Shown: positions 26,548 through 35,745, counted from the first letter of the stretch. The stretch is DNA of 64,000 nt from CAYVUB01 sp964454675 (GCA_964454675.1 CAYVUB010000001.1:198587-262586), one strand, 5' to 3'. Notes: generated from the letters alone by a model not told the origin. Program-made: numbers and translations.

Positions 26548-28197
26548 ATGGCAGAAATTATCAACATGCCTCGTTTGAGCGACACTATGGAAGAAGGTAC
26601 AGTTGCTGCGTGGCTGAAAAAAGTGGGCGATAAGGTTAAAGAAGGCGATATCCTTGCAGAAATTGAAACCGATAAAGCTACAATGGAGTTTGAATCCTTT
26701 CATGAAGGTACACTGCTTTATATAGGAGTGAAAGAAGGCGAAACCACAAAGGTTGACCAATTGCTGGCAATTATAGGAAACGAAGGCGAAGATATTTCGG
26801 GTTTATTAACAGGAAAAAGTACCGAATCAAAAGAAGAAAAAACAGAATCAAAAGAAGATGAAGTTGTCACTTCGAGCGCAGTCGGGAAGTCTCATAACGA
26901 TAAATCATCAAACGAACTCGAACTGCCGGAAGGTGTAACCGTTGTAACCATGCCTCGTTTGAGTGATACTATGGAAGAAGGTACCGTCGCCACCTGGATT
27001 AAAAAAGTAGGCGACGATGTGAATGAAGGCGATATCCTTGCCGAGATAGAAACCGATAAGGCCACGATGGAATTTGAATCGTTCCAGTCAGGAACTTTAC
27101 TTTATATAGGTATTCAAGAAGGCGAATCGGCAAAGGTTGATGCGTTGCTGGCAATTATAGGGCCAAAAGGAACAGACGTTTCCGGTATTTCCAAAAATTT
27201 TAAAGCAGGAAGCCCAACTTCCGAAACGAAAAAAGAGGAAAAGAAAGCAGATACTCCCAAAAGCGAACCAAAACAAGAAGAGAAAGCTGTTGTCACGTCG
27301 GGCGCAGTCGAGACGTCTTCAAGTTCAGTTTCTCGGGATTCAGATCGTGTATTCGTTTCGCCATTAGCAAAAAAAATAGCCCAGGAAAAAGGTATTAATC
27401 TGTCACAGATAAAAGGCAGCGGTGAGCAAGGGCGTATCATTAAACGTGATATTGATAATTATAATCCGGCGGCAGCATCGGTTGCAGCAGTAGGAAAATT
27501 TGTCCCTGCAGGTCAGGAAGATTTTGAAGAAAAAGCAAATTCGCAAATGCGTAAGGTTATTGCAAAACGCCTTGCAGAATCTAAGTTTACAGCACCACAT
27601 TATTATCTTAATGTCGAGTTTGATATGGCAAATGCTATGGCTTTTCGTGAGCAGTTTAATTCTATTCCCGACACAAAAATTTCGTTCAACGATATGATTG
27701 TCAAAGCCTGTGCGCTGGCATTGAAAAAGCATCCGCAGGTAAATTCACAATGGTTTGCAGACAAAATGCGTCTGAATAGTCACGTTCATATAGGTGTGGC
27801 TGTTGCAGTTGAAGACGGATTGGTCGTGCCGGTTGTACGTTTTGCCAACGAGCAAAGCCTGCCGCAAATAGGTGCTGCCGTAAAAGATTTTGCAGGCAGA
27901 GCCAGAAACAAAAAGCTGACACCTCAGGAAATGGAAGGTAGTACATTTACTATTTCTAATCTGGGAATGTTTGGTATTGAGAGTTTTACGTCTATTATCA
28001 ATCAGCCTAATTCAGCAATTTTATCAGTAGGTGCCATTGTTGAAAAACCGGTTGTTAAAAACGGCCGGATAGTTGTGGGCAATACCATGAAGCTTACATT
28101 GGCGTGCGACCACAGAACCGTTGATGGCGCTACAGGAGCACAGTTTTTACAAACCTTAAAGGGTTATATTGAAAACCCTATAACGATGTTACTATAA
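26548..28197 (+). CDS. pdhC: pyruvate dehydrogenase E2, dihydrolipoamide acetyltransferase
   Basis: Transfers acetyl groups from lipoyl-lysine to CoA and forms the core of the complex. The protein has 549 residues. Two lipoyl domains have target lysines near Lys43 and Lys171 (both ETDKATMEFES). The E3/E1-binding domain lies at about 268-305 (VFVSPLAKKIAQEKGINLSQIKGSG). The catalytic domain ends with DHRTVDG (His522, Asp526). The linkers after each lipoyl domain carry near-identical decapeptides at 106-115 and 248-257, encoded by an intergenic REP-type repeat. Codon usage there departs from the Lys/Glu-rich linker around it. Confidence 0.95.
   Translation: MAEIINMPRLSDTMEEGTVAAWLKKVGDKVKEGDILAEIETDKATMEFESFHEGTLLYIGVKEGETTKVDQLLAIIGNEGEDISGLLTGKSTESKEEKTESKEDEVVTSSAVGKSHNDKSSNELELPEGVTVVTMPRLSDTMEEGTVATWIKKVGDDVNEGDILAEIETDKATMEFESFQSGTLLYIGIQEGESAKVDALLAIIGPKGTDVSGISKNFKAGSPTSETKKEEKKADTPKSEPKQEEKAVVTSGAVETSSSSVSRDSDRVFVSPLAKKIAQEKGINLSQIKGSGEQGRIIKRDIDNYNPAAASVAAVGKFVPAGQEDFEEKANSQMRKVIAKRLAESKFTAPHYYLNVEFDMANAMAFREQFNSIPDTKISFNDMIVKACALALKKHPQVNSQWFADKMRLNSHVHIGVAVAVEDGLVVPVVRFANEQSLPQIGAAVKDFAGRARNKKLTPQEMEGSTFTISNLGMFGIESFTSIINQPNSAILSVGAIVEKPVVKNGRIVVGNTMKLTLACDHRTVDGATGAQFLQTLKGYIENPITMLL
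26865..26893 (+). repeat. family A repeat inside the first E2 linker
   Basis: TGTCACTTCGAGCGCAGTCG followed by GGAAGTCTC matches the intergenic element at 113-137 over its GAGCGCAGTCG core. It is read in frame as residues 106-115 (VVTSSAVGKS) and adds no stop or shift. Confidence 0.8.
27291..27318 (+). repeat. family A repeat inside the second E2 linker
   Basis: TGTCACGTCGGGCGCAGTCG followed by AGACGTCT keeps pairing arms (AGACGTCT is itself palindromic). It is read in the same frame as the first copy, as residues 248-257 (VVTSGAVETS). Confidence 0.8.
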
Positions 28198-28223
28198 CAA
28201 GTTTTATACTTTATAATTATTAT

Positions 28224-28259
28224 AAATCCTGTTTTATTCATTTAAAGCAGGATTTTTTT
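28224..28259 (+). terminator. intrinsic terminator after the pdhA-pdhC operon
   Basis: The stem AAATCCTG/CAGGATTT extends inward by three T-A pairs across one wobble and is followed by a run of T. It lies 27 bases after the E2 stop. Confidence 0.85.
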
Positions 28260-28503
28260 GTTTTTAAAATGCTGGTTAAATTGTGTGGTAACAAAATTTT
28301 TTTCTGGAATACAGCGATTTATAAAAAGGTAATAGGTGTTTTTTGATTAATGGATGAATATTCAGTTTTACAAAGTTACAAATGTTGCAGACTGTAAAAC
28401 ATTCCACGAAGTTAAGATTTTATACCTGATAAAACATATTCGTGTGCCTATCGTCGGCAGTCAGGTTTGTGGTAAATGTTGCAGACTGCGACTGCAAACT
28501 AAA
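28260..28503. other. intergenic region with a 15-bp direct repeat
   Basis: AAATGTTGCAGACTG occurs at 28380-28394 and again at 28474-28488. The second copy runs on into GCGACTGCAAACT, a low-complexity string typical of flavobacterial spacers. No gene is seen; open frames on the plus strand continuing to 28731 are the complement of a Gly-rich coding region. Confidence 0.6.
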
Positions 28504-29322
28504 TTACCATCCACCCGAAGCACCGCCACCGCCAAAGCCTCCGCCGCCAAAGCCCCCGCCGAAGCCACCACCACCAAAGCTTCCGCCACCAAATCCACCG
28601 CCGGAGCTTCTTCCAAAACTTCCTCCGCCATAGCTTCCGCGACCCATATTGCTCAAAATGATAGCATCCAGAATACTCGTACCATCTGTACGATGTCTGT
28701 TGCCGCCACCGCCACCACGATTATTTTTTGAAATGGAAATCATGATAATGATAAAAACGATAAACAGCAAAATGATAAACCCGACAGGAAATCCTTCGGC
28801 ATTCTGTTGTCTTGTGCCTTTGTATTCGCCGTTTAAAACATTAAAAATAGCATCGGTACCACTATTAAGTCCGCCGTAATAATCATCCTGCTTAAAGTAA
28901 GGGATAATATTGTTCTGGATAATACGTCTGGACATGGCATCGGTCAATAAATGTTCAACACCATAGCCGGTTTTTATAGAGATACGCCGGTCATCACGAG
29001 CCAGCAGGATAAACACGCCATTGTCTTCTTTTTTCTGGCCTATTTCCCAATCATGTGCCCATTTTGTTCCTAAGTAATCTATATTTTCACCTTGAGTAGA
29101 AGCGATGATTGCCACAACAATTTGTGTGGAAGTCGTATCGGAATATCTTATGAGCTTTTGCTCTAAACTTTGTTTTTGACTTTCAGACAGCAAGCCGTAG
29201 TAGTCATACAGGCTGGTTTGTTCGGAAGTTTTTACAGGTTTCGCCGGAATTTTATACTGTGAAAACCCAAATTGCATGCAGCCCAAAGCCAATAAGGCAA
29301 TTAAAAGAAATTGTCTTTTCAT
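28504..29322 (-). CDS. TPM domain (DUF477) membrane protein with Gly-rich tail
   Basis: The protein has 272 residues from an ATG at 29322, chosen because it opens a clean signal peptide (MKRQFLLIALLALG, then FGFSQ); an upstream in-frame ATG at 29355 adds 11 residues before it. The TPM domain (about 30-165) includes YDYYGLLSESQK, QIVVAII, WEIGQKKEDNGVFILLARDDRRISIKTGYG and LLTDAMSRRI. One membrane helix follows (about 177-195), then a cytoplasmic or periplasmic tail of repeated GGGFGG units ending in ASGGW. TPM proteins are proposed to act in envelope maintenance; biochemical roles differ. It is last in the operon with LemA and a second TPM protein. Confidence 0.85.
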   Translation of the reverse strand: MKRQFLLIALLALGCMQFGFSQYKIPAKPVKTSEQTSLYDYYGLLSESQKQSLEQKLIRYSDTTSTQIVVAIIASTQGENIDYLGTKWAHDWEIGQKKEDNGVFILLARDDRRISIKTGYGVEHLLTDAMSRRIIQNNIIPYFKQDDYYGGLNSGTDAIFNVLNGEYKGTRQQNAEGFPVGFIILLFIVFIIIMISISKNNRGGGGGNRHRTDGTSILDAIILSNMGRGSYGGGSFGRSSGGGFGGGSFGGGGFGGGFGGGGFGGGGASGGW

Positions 29323-29412
29323 GGTAATTATATTGTTGGCTAAATGCTGCTGCATGCGTTTAAAATTGAAATACGTATTATTTAAATGTCAGTGTTAAGC
29401 TGACAATGAGGC

Positions 29413-29850
29413 TTACCCTTTGGATATGTCGTTTGACAGCTCATTGGTATTGGTGTGATGCCACGGGAAATGTTTTGCAAGTTGCTCGCCGGCTCTTGTG
29501 ACGCCGTCAATAAGCCCTTGCTTAAAATGTCCTTGCTTAAAACGCTCTTGGATAGCATCTTTTGTGCAGTCCCAAAAATCGCTTTCAACAACATCATTAA
29601 TACCTTTGTCGCCAAAAATCACAAAATTTCTGTCATCAACCGCAACATAAATGAGCACGCCGTTTTGAAGTTTGGTATTGTCCATTTTTAACTCGTGAAA
29701 CACATCCATAGCTCTGTCCACCGCATCTATTTTTGAGGTGCTTTCAATATGAATGCGTATTTCGCCTGAGGTTTTTTGTTCGGCAATGCGTATAGCTTCA
29801 ACAATGTCGTGTTCTTCTTCGGCAGTTAAAAAATCTTCAATGTTTGGCAT
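29413..29850 (-). CDS. TPM domain protein without membrane anchor
   Basis: The protein has 145 residues and is a single TPM domain: VEAIRIAEQKTSGEIRIHIE, NGVLIYVAVDDRNFVIFGDKGI, FKQGHFKQGLIDGVTRAGEQLAKHFP. No signal peptide is visible, so it is probably cytoplasmic, unlike its neighbour. It lies five bases after lemA. The lemA-TPM-TPM set is common in Bacteroidota, suggesting a joint role. Confidence 0.85.
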   Translation of the reverse strand: MPNIEDFLTAEEEHDIVEAIRIAEQKTSGEIRIHIESTSKIDAVDRAMDVFHELKMDNTKLQNGVLIYVAVDDRNFVIFGDKGINDVVESDFWDCTKDAIQERFKQGHFKQGLIDGVTRAGEQLAKHFPWHHTNTNELSNDISKG

Positions 29851-29855
29851 AGCTA

Positions 29856-30452
29856 TCAGAAATTAAACTCAACATCCGGTGCTTTTTCGCTTCCGGCTTC
29901 GGCTTTGAAATATTGCAGGTCGTCAAAGTTAAATAATCCTGCCAATAATGAGTTTGGAAACGTTTTGATGTGCTTGTTGTATGGTTCTACAGCTTCGTTA
30001 AAACGGTCTCTGGCAACGTTGATGCGGTTTTCTGTGCCTTCTAATTGCGATTGTAATTCTAAAAAGTTTTGATTGGCTTTGATGTCAGGATAGCGTTCTA
30101 CAGTTACCAATAATCGTGATAACGCACTGCTCAATCCACTTTGTGCCTGGTTGAAAGCTGCTAAATCTTCGGGCGTGATATTGCTTGGGTCGATGGTCGT
30201 TTTGGTTGCTTCACTACGAGCTTTGATAACGGCTTCCAAAGTGCTTTTTTCAAAATCGGCAGCACCTTGAACAGTTTTTACAAGGTTGCCTATAAGGTCA
30301 TTACGACGTTGGTAGCTGCTTTCTACATCACCCCAAGTTCTGGTGGCGGTTTCTTTAAGTTCAACAGCAGTATTGTTGAATCCTTTTGCCCAAGAGTATA
30401 TTCCAAAGACAATAACTACAATAATTATAACGGGAATAAGCCATTTTTTCAT
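29856..30452 (-). CDS. lemA: LemA family protein
   Basis: The protein has 198 residues. An N-terminal membrane anchor (2-20) precedes a helical-bundle LemA domain with VESSYQRRNDLIGNLVKTVQGAADFEKSTLEAVIKAR and RYPDIKANQNFLELQSQLEGTENRI, both characteristic of the family. The function is not established; it is an envelope protein linked to TPM proteins here and elsewhere. Confidence 0.9.
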   Translation of the reverse strand: MKKWLIPVIIIVVIVFGIYSWAKGFNNTAVELKETATRTWGDVESSYQRRNDLIGNLVKTVQGAADFEKSTLEAVIKARSEATKTTIDPSNITPEDLAAFNQAQSGLSSALSRLLVTVERYPDIKANQNFLELQSQLEGTENRINVARDRFNEAVEPYNKHIKTFPNSLLAGLFNFDDLQYFKAEAGSEKAPDVEFNF

Positions 30453-30507
30453 AATATGTGTTTTTTTAAGTGTTAGTGTTTTATTAGTTAAATAAGTTGC
30501 TAAAATG

Positions 30508-30837
30508 TTACAACTGTTCTTTTATTTTTAAAAGTTGATTTTTGATGTTTTCTAATTTGCTGATAATTTCAAAATTATGAAGCGATTTTTGTTTTTCTTC
30601 TTTTAAATGAATTTTTGCGCCTTCAAGGGTAAAACCCCGTTCTTTCACCAAATGGTAAATAAACTTAAGGTTGCTAATGTCTTCGGGCGTAAACTTTCGG
30701 TTGCCTTTGGCATTTTTTTTAGGTTGCAGTATATCAAATTCTTTTTCCCAAAACCGTATTAAAGATGCGTTAACATCAAAAGCTTTGGCAACTTCGCCTA
30801 TGCTGTAATAGCGTTTTTCCGGAAGGTTGATATGCAT
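30508..30837 (-). CDS. MerR family transcriptional regulator
   Basis: The protein has 109 residues. The MerR-type winged helix fills residues 8-75 (YYSIGEVAKAFDVNASLIRFWEKEFDILQPKKNAKGNRKFTPEDI in segments), followed by a short helix. No effector-binding domain is present. It lies four bases after the M23 peptidase gene and 55 bases before lemA. It may control this envelope operon. Confidence 0.85.
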   Translation of the reverse strand: MHINLPEKRYYSIGEVAKAFDVNASLIRFWEKEFDILQPKKNAKGNRKFTPEDISNLKFIYHLVKERGFTLEGAKIHLKEEKQKSLHNFEIISKLENIKNQLLKIKEQL

Positions 30838-30841
30838 AGTG

Positions 30842-31813
30842 TTAGTCTAATGATTGGTTTTCTAAAGATGCTTTTTCTAATAATTGTCCAAATTCTTCTG
30901 CCGATAAATTACCGTAATAGAAATTAATAGGATTGATGCGTTCTTCATCTTTAAATATTTCATAATGCAAATGCGGTGCTTCCGACCGGCCTGTACTTCC
31001 TACAAAGCCAATTAATTCACCGCGTTTTACACGTTGGTTTGTTCTTACGTTATACTTGTATAAATGGGCATATAATGATACATAGCCATAACCGTGGTCT
31101 ATTCTTATATGGTTGCCGTAACCCGTTGCGCTATTATCGGCTCTTACAACAATACCATCACCGGAGGCATAAACAGGTGTTCCTCGTGGCGCTGTAAAAT
31201 CCATGCCGTAATGAAATTTACGTTCTTTGGTAAACGGGTCTGTCCTGTATCCAAACCCCGAAACCAATTGGGTTATAAATTCATTACTTACGGGCTGTAT
31301 GGCAGGAATTGCCGCCAGAAATTTTTCTTTATCTGCTGCCAAAGCTGCTATTTCATCAAGTGAACGGGACTGCACGACAATCTGTTTTTGTAAAATATCC
31401 ATACGTTTGTTGGTTTCTATAATCAATTTTGAATTGTCAAAACCTTCAATATTCTTGTAGCGGTTAATACCCCCAAAACCGGCTTTGCGCTGTTCTTCGG
31501 GTATTGGGTTTGCACCAAAATACAAACGGTAAATTCCATTGTCACGCTCTTCTACATTGGAAAGTACAGCTTGGGCTTCGTCCATTTTTTTGTTAAGAAG
31601 CTCGTACTGCAACTGCATGTGATGTAACTCCCGGGCTAAAGCACGTTCTTTTGGCGATTCTACATACTGGCTGGCAAGAAATACGAACAAAAACCCAAAA
31701 AGTGCCGATGCCAGCAAGAACACAAATCCGTATGTAAGCGCCGTTCCTCTTTTGCGCTCTATTTTTTTGTATGAAAGCGTTTCAGAATCGTAATAATATT
31801 TTACCTTACTCAT
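30842..31813 (-). CDS. M23 family metallopeptidase (LytM-type murein hydrolase)
   Basis: The protein has 323 residues, with an N-terminal membrane helix (about 27-50) and a coiled coil (about 60-100). The C-terminal zinc peptidase domain (about 185-300) has metal ligands in FHYGMDF (HxxxD) and PHLHYEIF (HxH). Likely cleaves peptidoglycan cross-links, or activates amidases, in the periplasm. It is first in the minus-strand operon and divergent from alaS. Confidence 0.9.
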   Translation of the reverse strand: MSKVKYYYDSETLSYKKIERKRGTALTYGFVFLLASALFGFLFVFLASQYVESPKERALARELHHMQLQYELLNKKMDEAQAVLSNVEERDNGIYRLYFGANPIPEEQRKAGFGGINRYKNIEGFDNSKLIIETNKRMDILQKQIVVQSRSLDEIAALAADKEKFLAAIPAIQPVSNEFITQLVSGFGYRTDPFTKERKFHYGMDFTAPRGTPVYASGDGIVVRADNSATGYGNHIRIDHGYGYVSLYAHLYKYNVRTNQRVKRGELIGFVGSTGRSEAPHLHYEIFKDEERINPINFYYGNLSAEEFGQLLEKASLENQSLD

Positions 31814-31880
31814 TATCTAATTTATACTATTTTTGCAGGAAATTCAGATGGATTTATAATCAGCTGACTTTGATAACGAC

Positions 31881-31888
31881 CAAACTTA
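31881..31888 (-). promoter_or_regulatory. -7 box for the M23-MerR-LemA-TPM operon
   Basis: On the minus strand the sequence reads TAAGTTTG, an exact TAnnTTTG match, 68 bases upstream of the M23 gene start. No clear -33 TTG is at the right distance. Confidence 0.35.
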
Positions 31889-32019
31889 CAAAAATATTTT
31901 AAATGTAAATTTAGTAAAAATTTTCCTGCTCAATCACTACAGTAGCATATTGTACAGATTGGTAGTAATAATAACACGACCATTACAGCAATAATAAACA
32001 AGCAATTCAAGATATATCA

Positions 32020-34632
32020 ATGAAATCGCAAGACATACGTTCAAAATTTTTAAGTTTTTTTGAAGAGAAAAAGCATACTATCGTGCCATCTGCACCTATG
32101 GTTTTAAAAGATGACCCAACCTTGATGTTTGTCAATTCCGGTATGGCACCTTTTAAAGAATATTTTTTAGGAAATGCAAAACCTAAAAACAGCCGTATTG
32201 CCGATACTCAAAAATGCTTGCGTGTTTCGGGTAAACACAACGATTTGGAAGAAGTTGGTTATGACACCTATCATCACACACTTTTTGAAATGTTGGGCAA
32301 CTGGAGTTTTGGCGATTATTTTAAGAAAGAAGCCATTGCCTGGGCTTGGGAATTGTTGACCGAAGTCTATAAAATCGATAAAAATATTCTGTATGTAACG
32401 GTTTTTGAAGGTAGTGAAGACGATAATCTTCCGATGGATACCGAAGCTTATGATTTATGGAAGCAATTTATTTCTGAAGACAGAATACTTAAAGGCAACA
32501 AAAAAGATAACTTTTGGGAAATGGGCGACCAAGGTCCGTGCGGGCCGTGTAGTGAAATTCACGTGGACATAAGAAGTGCCGAAGAAAAAGCTAAAATTGA
32601 CGGGAAAGAATTGGTCAACAAAGACCATCCGCAGGTTGTGGAAATATGGAATCTGGTATTTATGCAGTACAACCGTAAAGCCAATGGCTCATTGGAAACC
32701 TTGCCAGCCAAACATATTGATACCGGAATGGGTTTTGAACGTTTGTGTATGGTACTTCAAGGCGTGCAATCAAACTATGATACCGATGTTTTTACGCCAA
32801 TTATCAGGGAAATTGAAACCATTTCACATAAAGATTATGGTAAAGACGAAAAAACAGATGTCGCCATTCGTGTGATTTCCGATCACGTGCGCGCGGTTGC
32901 TTTTTCTATTGCTGACGGACAATTGCCAAGCAATACAGGTGCCGGTTATGTAATTCGCCGAATTTTACGTCGTGCCATTCGTTATAGTTTTACGTTTTTA
33001 GACCAAAAAGAACCATTCATTTACAGGTTGATTGATGTGTTAAGTGAAAAAATGGGTATAGCATTCCCAGAGCTTAAAATACAAAAACAGTTGATTGAAA
33101 ATGTCATCAAAGAAGAAGAGCAATCGTTTTTAAGAACGTTGGATCAAGGTTTGGTATTATTAAACAGAATTATTGAAGAATCAAAATCGGATACAATTTC
33201 CGGTGAAAAAGCGTTTGAATTGTATGATACGTTTGGCTTTCCGATAGATTTAACGGCACTGATACTTCGTGAAAAAGGCTTAAAACTTGATGAAGCAGGT
33301 TTTCATACCGAAATGCAAAAACAAAAAGACCGTTCGCGTGCTGCCGGCGAGATGACCACAGACGATTGGACGGTATTGATTGATGATAACATTCAGGAAT
33401 TTGTAGGCTATGATACACTTGAAACGCAAGTGAAAATTACACGTTACCGCAAAGTGGTTTCTAAAAAAGATGGCGAAATGTTTCAGTTGGTGTTCAATTT
33501 AACGCCATTTTACCCTGAAGGTGGCGGACAAGTAGGCGATAAGGGCTATATTGAAGCAGCCAATGGTGATGTCACATACATTATCGACACAAAAAAAGAA
33601 AACAATGTCATTATCCATTTTGCCAATGAATTACCTTCAAATATTAATGGTATTTTTAAAGCAACGGTTGATGCCAAACAACGCAAACGTACCGAATCAA
33701 ACCACACAGCAACACACTTACTGCACCAAGCCTTACGTGAAATTTTAGGCACTCACGTTGAGCAAAAAGGAAGTGCGGTACATTCAAAATATTTACGTTT
33801 TGACTTTTCACATTTTTCAAAATTAACAGTGGATGAATTGCGTGATGTTGAAAATTTCGTCAATGCACGTATTGAAGGCAAATTGCCACTCATAGAAAAA
33901 CGCAATATCCCAATGCAGCAAGCTATTGATGAAGGTGCGATGGCATTGTTCGGTGAAAAATATGGCGATACTGTTCGCGCTATTCGTTTTGGGCAATCTA
34001 TTGAGCTTTGTGGTGGAACACACGTTCAAAACACAGGTGATATATGGCATTTTAAGATTGTATCAGAAGGTGCCGTTGCTGCGGGTATTCGTCGTATTGA
34101 AGCCATAACCAATGATGCGGTGAAGGATTTTTATCACGATACCAATCGTGCATATTACGAAATTAAAGATATGCTCAACAATGCACAAGAACCAGTGAAA
34201 GCGTTGCAAAATCTTCAAGAGGAAAACGCAAACTTAAAAAAGCAAATAGAGCAACTATTAAAAGAAAAAGCCAAAAACGCCAAAGGTGATTTAAAAAGCG
34301 AATTGACCGAAATTAATGGTGTGCAATTTTTGGCAAAACGTTTGGATTTGGATGCGGCAAGTATCAAAGATGTATCGTTTGAATTGGGTCAGGATTTTGA
34401 CAATCTGTTTTTGGTTTTTGGTACTGAAAGTGATGGCAAAGCCCTATTGTCATGTTATATTTCCAAAGAAGTAGTAGCGAGCAAAGGTTTAAATGCAGGA
34501 ACGATTGTTCGTGAACTTGGAAAATATATTCAAGGCGGCGGCGGCGGACAAGCATTTTTTGCAACGGCTGGCGGAAAAAACCCTAATGGGATTGATGAGG
34601 CGTTAACAGCGGCGAAGGATTATTTGAATTAG
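32020..34632 (+). CDS. alaS: alanyl-tRNA synthetase
   Basis: Charges tRNA-Ala with alanine. The protein has 870 residues, normal length. The class II catalytic domain is N-terminal (SGMAPFKEYFLG, DLEEVGYDTYHHTLFEMLGNWSFGDYFK, EMGDQGPCGPCSEIH). The editing domain has zinc ligands in SNHTATHLLHQAL and CGGTH (about 670). A coiled coil at about 725-750 and the C-terminal C-Ala domain (GGGGGQAFFATAGGKN) complete it. It is divergently transcribed from the M23 gene. Confidence 0.97.
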   Translation: MKSQDIRSKFLSFFEEKKHTIVPSAPMVLKDDPTLMFVNSGMAPFKEYFLGNAKPKNSRIADTQKCLRVSGKHNDLEEVGYDTYHHTLFEMLGNWSFGDYFKKEAIAWAWELLTEVYKIDKNILYVTVFEGSEDDNLPMDTEAYDLWKQFISEDRILKGNKKDNFWEMGDQGPCGPCSEIHVDIRSAEEKAKIDGKELVNKDHPQVVEIWNLVFMQYNRKANGSLETLPAKHIDTGMGFERLCMVLQGVQSNYDTDVFTPIIREIETISHKDYGKDEKTDVAIRVISDHVRAVAFSIADGQLPSNTGAGYVIRRILRRAIRYSFTFLDQKEPFIYRLIDVLSEKMGIAFPELKIQKQLIENVIKEEEQSFLRTLDQGLVLLNRIIEESKSDTISGEKAFELYDTFGFPIDLTALILREKGLKLDEAGFHTEMQKQKDRSRAAGEMTTDDWTVLIDDNIQEFVGYDTLETQVKITRYRKVVSKKDGEMFQLVFNLTPFYPEGGGQVGDKGYIEAANGDVTYIIDTKKENNVIIHFANELPSNINGIFKATVDAKQRKRTESNHTATHLLHQALREILGTHVEQKGSAVHSKYLRFDFSHFSKLTVDELRDVENFVNARIEGKLPLIEKRNIPMQQAIDEGAMALFGEKYGDTVRAIRFGQSIELCGGTHVQNTGDIWHFKIVSEGAVAAGIRRIEAITNDAVKDFYHDTNRAYYEIKDMLNNAQEPVKALQNLQEENANLKKQIEQLLKEKAKNAKGDLKSELTEINGVQFLAKRLDLDAASIKDVSFELGQDFDNLFLVFGTESDGKALLSCYISKEVVASKGLNAGTIVRELGKYIQGGGGGQAFFATAGGKNPNGIDEALTAAKDYLN

Positions 34633-34672
34633 ATTTTCTCTCGCAAAGACGCAACTTTAAAATAATGACTTT

Positions 34673-34731
34673 TGTCATTCCGAGGTACGAGGAATCACAT
34701 TATGTGATATCTCGCTTTGCTCGATATGACA
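34673..34731. repeat. family A intergenic hairpin repeat
   Basis: It opens with TGTCATTC and closes with ATATGACA, with ATATCTCG, CTTTGC and TCGATATG paired inside. It has the same form as 2017-2091 and lies between alaS and the GSCFA gene. Confidence 0.7.
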
Positions 34732-34744
34732 ATCAAATAATAAA

Positions 34745-35725
34745 ATGAAACTCCAAACCCAAATACCGCTAACGAAACAGCCCGACAATCTCATAGATTA
34801 TCAGTCGAAGCTGCTGTTGTTAGGCTCGTGTTTTGCGGAAAATATGAGTGAAAAATTCCAATATTATAAATTTCAAACAACAACCAATCCATTTGGGATT
34901 ATTTTCAATCCCTTATCTATTGAAAAGATAATTCTAAAAAGTCTTAATAAAACCTATTACACTGATGCCGATGTATTTTATCACAACGAACAATGGCATT
35001 GTTATGACGTGCATTCTAAATTAAGCCATTCTTCAAAAGATGAATTATTAAAGCAGTTAAACAATTTAATAGAGCTAACACATTTACAACTCCTCAACGC
35101 ATCACACATCATCATTACTTTAGGCACGGCTTGGGTTTATAAATTAAATATCACCAATCAAGTAGTTGCCAATTGCCATAAAGTACCGCAAAGTCATTTC
35201 ACAAAAGTGCTGCTTTCAGTTGAAGAGATATCAAAATCATTAAATACAATTGTTGACAGCATTCAAAGCATCAACCCAAACGCAAAGTTTATTTTTACCG
35301 TGTCGCCAGTAAGACACATTAAAGATGGTTTTGCTGAAAACACGCTCAGTAAAGCACACTTAATTTCATCAATCTATAATGTTTTGCAAGTTCCCCCTTT
35401 GGGCCTGCCTGCCGGCAAGACAGAGGTTAGAGGGCATTATTTCCCTTCATTCGAACTTTTAATGGACGAACTCCGCGATTATCGTTTTTATGCTGACGAT
35501 ATGTTGCATCCCAATCAAACCGCCATTAATTATATCTGGGAAAAGTTTAAAGAGGTATGGATGCATCCCGAAGCGTTCAAAACAATGACACTTGTGGACG
35601 CCATTCAAAAAGGACTTCAGCACGAGCCATTCAATCCACAAACCCAAGCATATCAAACGTTTATTAAAGATTTAGAAGCGAAAATAAAAACGCTTCAAAA
35701 CCAATTTCCACACATCGTATTCTAA
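34745..35725 (+). CDS. GSCFA domain protein
   Basis: The protein has 326 residues. The naming motif GSCFA is at residues 27-31 (LLLLGSCFAENM). ITLGTAWVY, CHKVP, FTVSPVRHIKDGF and DELRDYRFYADDMLHPNQ are family features, resembling SGNH-type hydrolases. The substrate is unknown. A short Pro/Gly-rich stretch near residues 217-230 (VPPLGLPAGKTEVRG), just before YFPSFELLMDELRDY, is encoded by a repeat-like GC-rich insertion that interrupts the normal run of the family. Confidence 0.85.
   Translation: MKLQTQIPLTKQPDNLIDYQSKLLLLGSCFAENMSEKFQYYKFQTTTNPFGIIFNPLSIEKIILKSLNKTYYTDADVFYHNEQWHCYDVHSKLSHSSKDELLKQLNNLIELTHLQLLNASHIIITLGTAWVYKLNITNQVVANCHKVPQSHFTKVLLSVEEISKSLNTIVDSIQSINPNAKFIFTVSPVRHIKDGFAENTLSKAHLISSIYNVLQVPPLGLPAGKTEVRGHYFPSFELLMDELRDYRFYADDMLHPNQTAINYIWEKFKEVWMHPEAFKTMTLVDAIQKGLQHEPFNPQTQAYQTFIKDLEAKIKTLQNQFPHIVF
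35391..35433 (+). repeat. GC-rich palindromic repeat inside the GSCFA gene
   Basis: TTCCCCCTTTGGGCCTGCCT followed by GCCGGCAAGACAGAGG contains CCTGCCTGCCGGCA, which is self-complementary at its centre (TGCCGGCA). It stands out from the AT-rich gene and is read in frame. I recognise it as a type of flavobacterial intergenic repeat; no second copy was found in this window. Confidence 0.55.
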
Positions 35726-35727
35726 AT

Positions 35728-35745
35728 ATACGGCATTTGCCGTAT
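35728..35745 (+). terminator. short hairpin after the GSCFA gene
   Basis: ATACGGCA-TT-TGCCGTAT is a perfect 8-bp stem with a two-base loop as drawn (probably four), followed by TGTTTG. It is weak because the T-run is interrupted. Confidence 0.45.

Noticed and set aside
28354..28731. Open frames on the plus strand rich in Pro or Ala/Thr.
   Set aside because: They are the complement of the Gly-rich tail of the TPM gene on the minus strand; the low complexity explains the lack of stops.
31828..31835. TATTTTTG as the alaS promoter.
   Set aside because: It lies 185 bases before alaS, next to the divergent M23 start, without a -33 element; too weak to assign.
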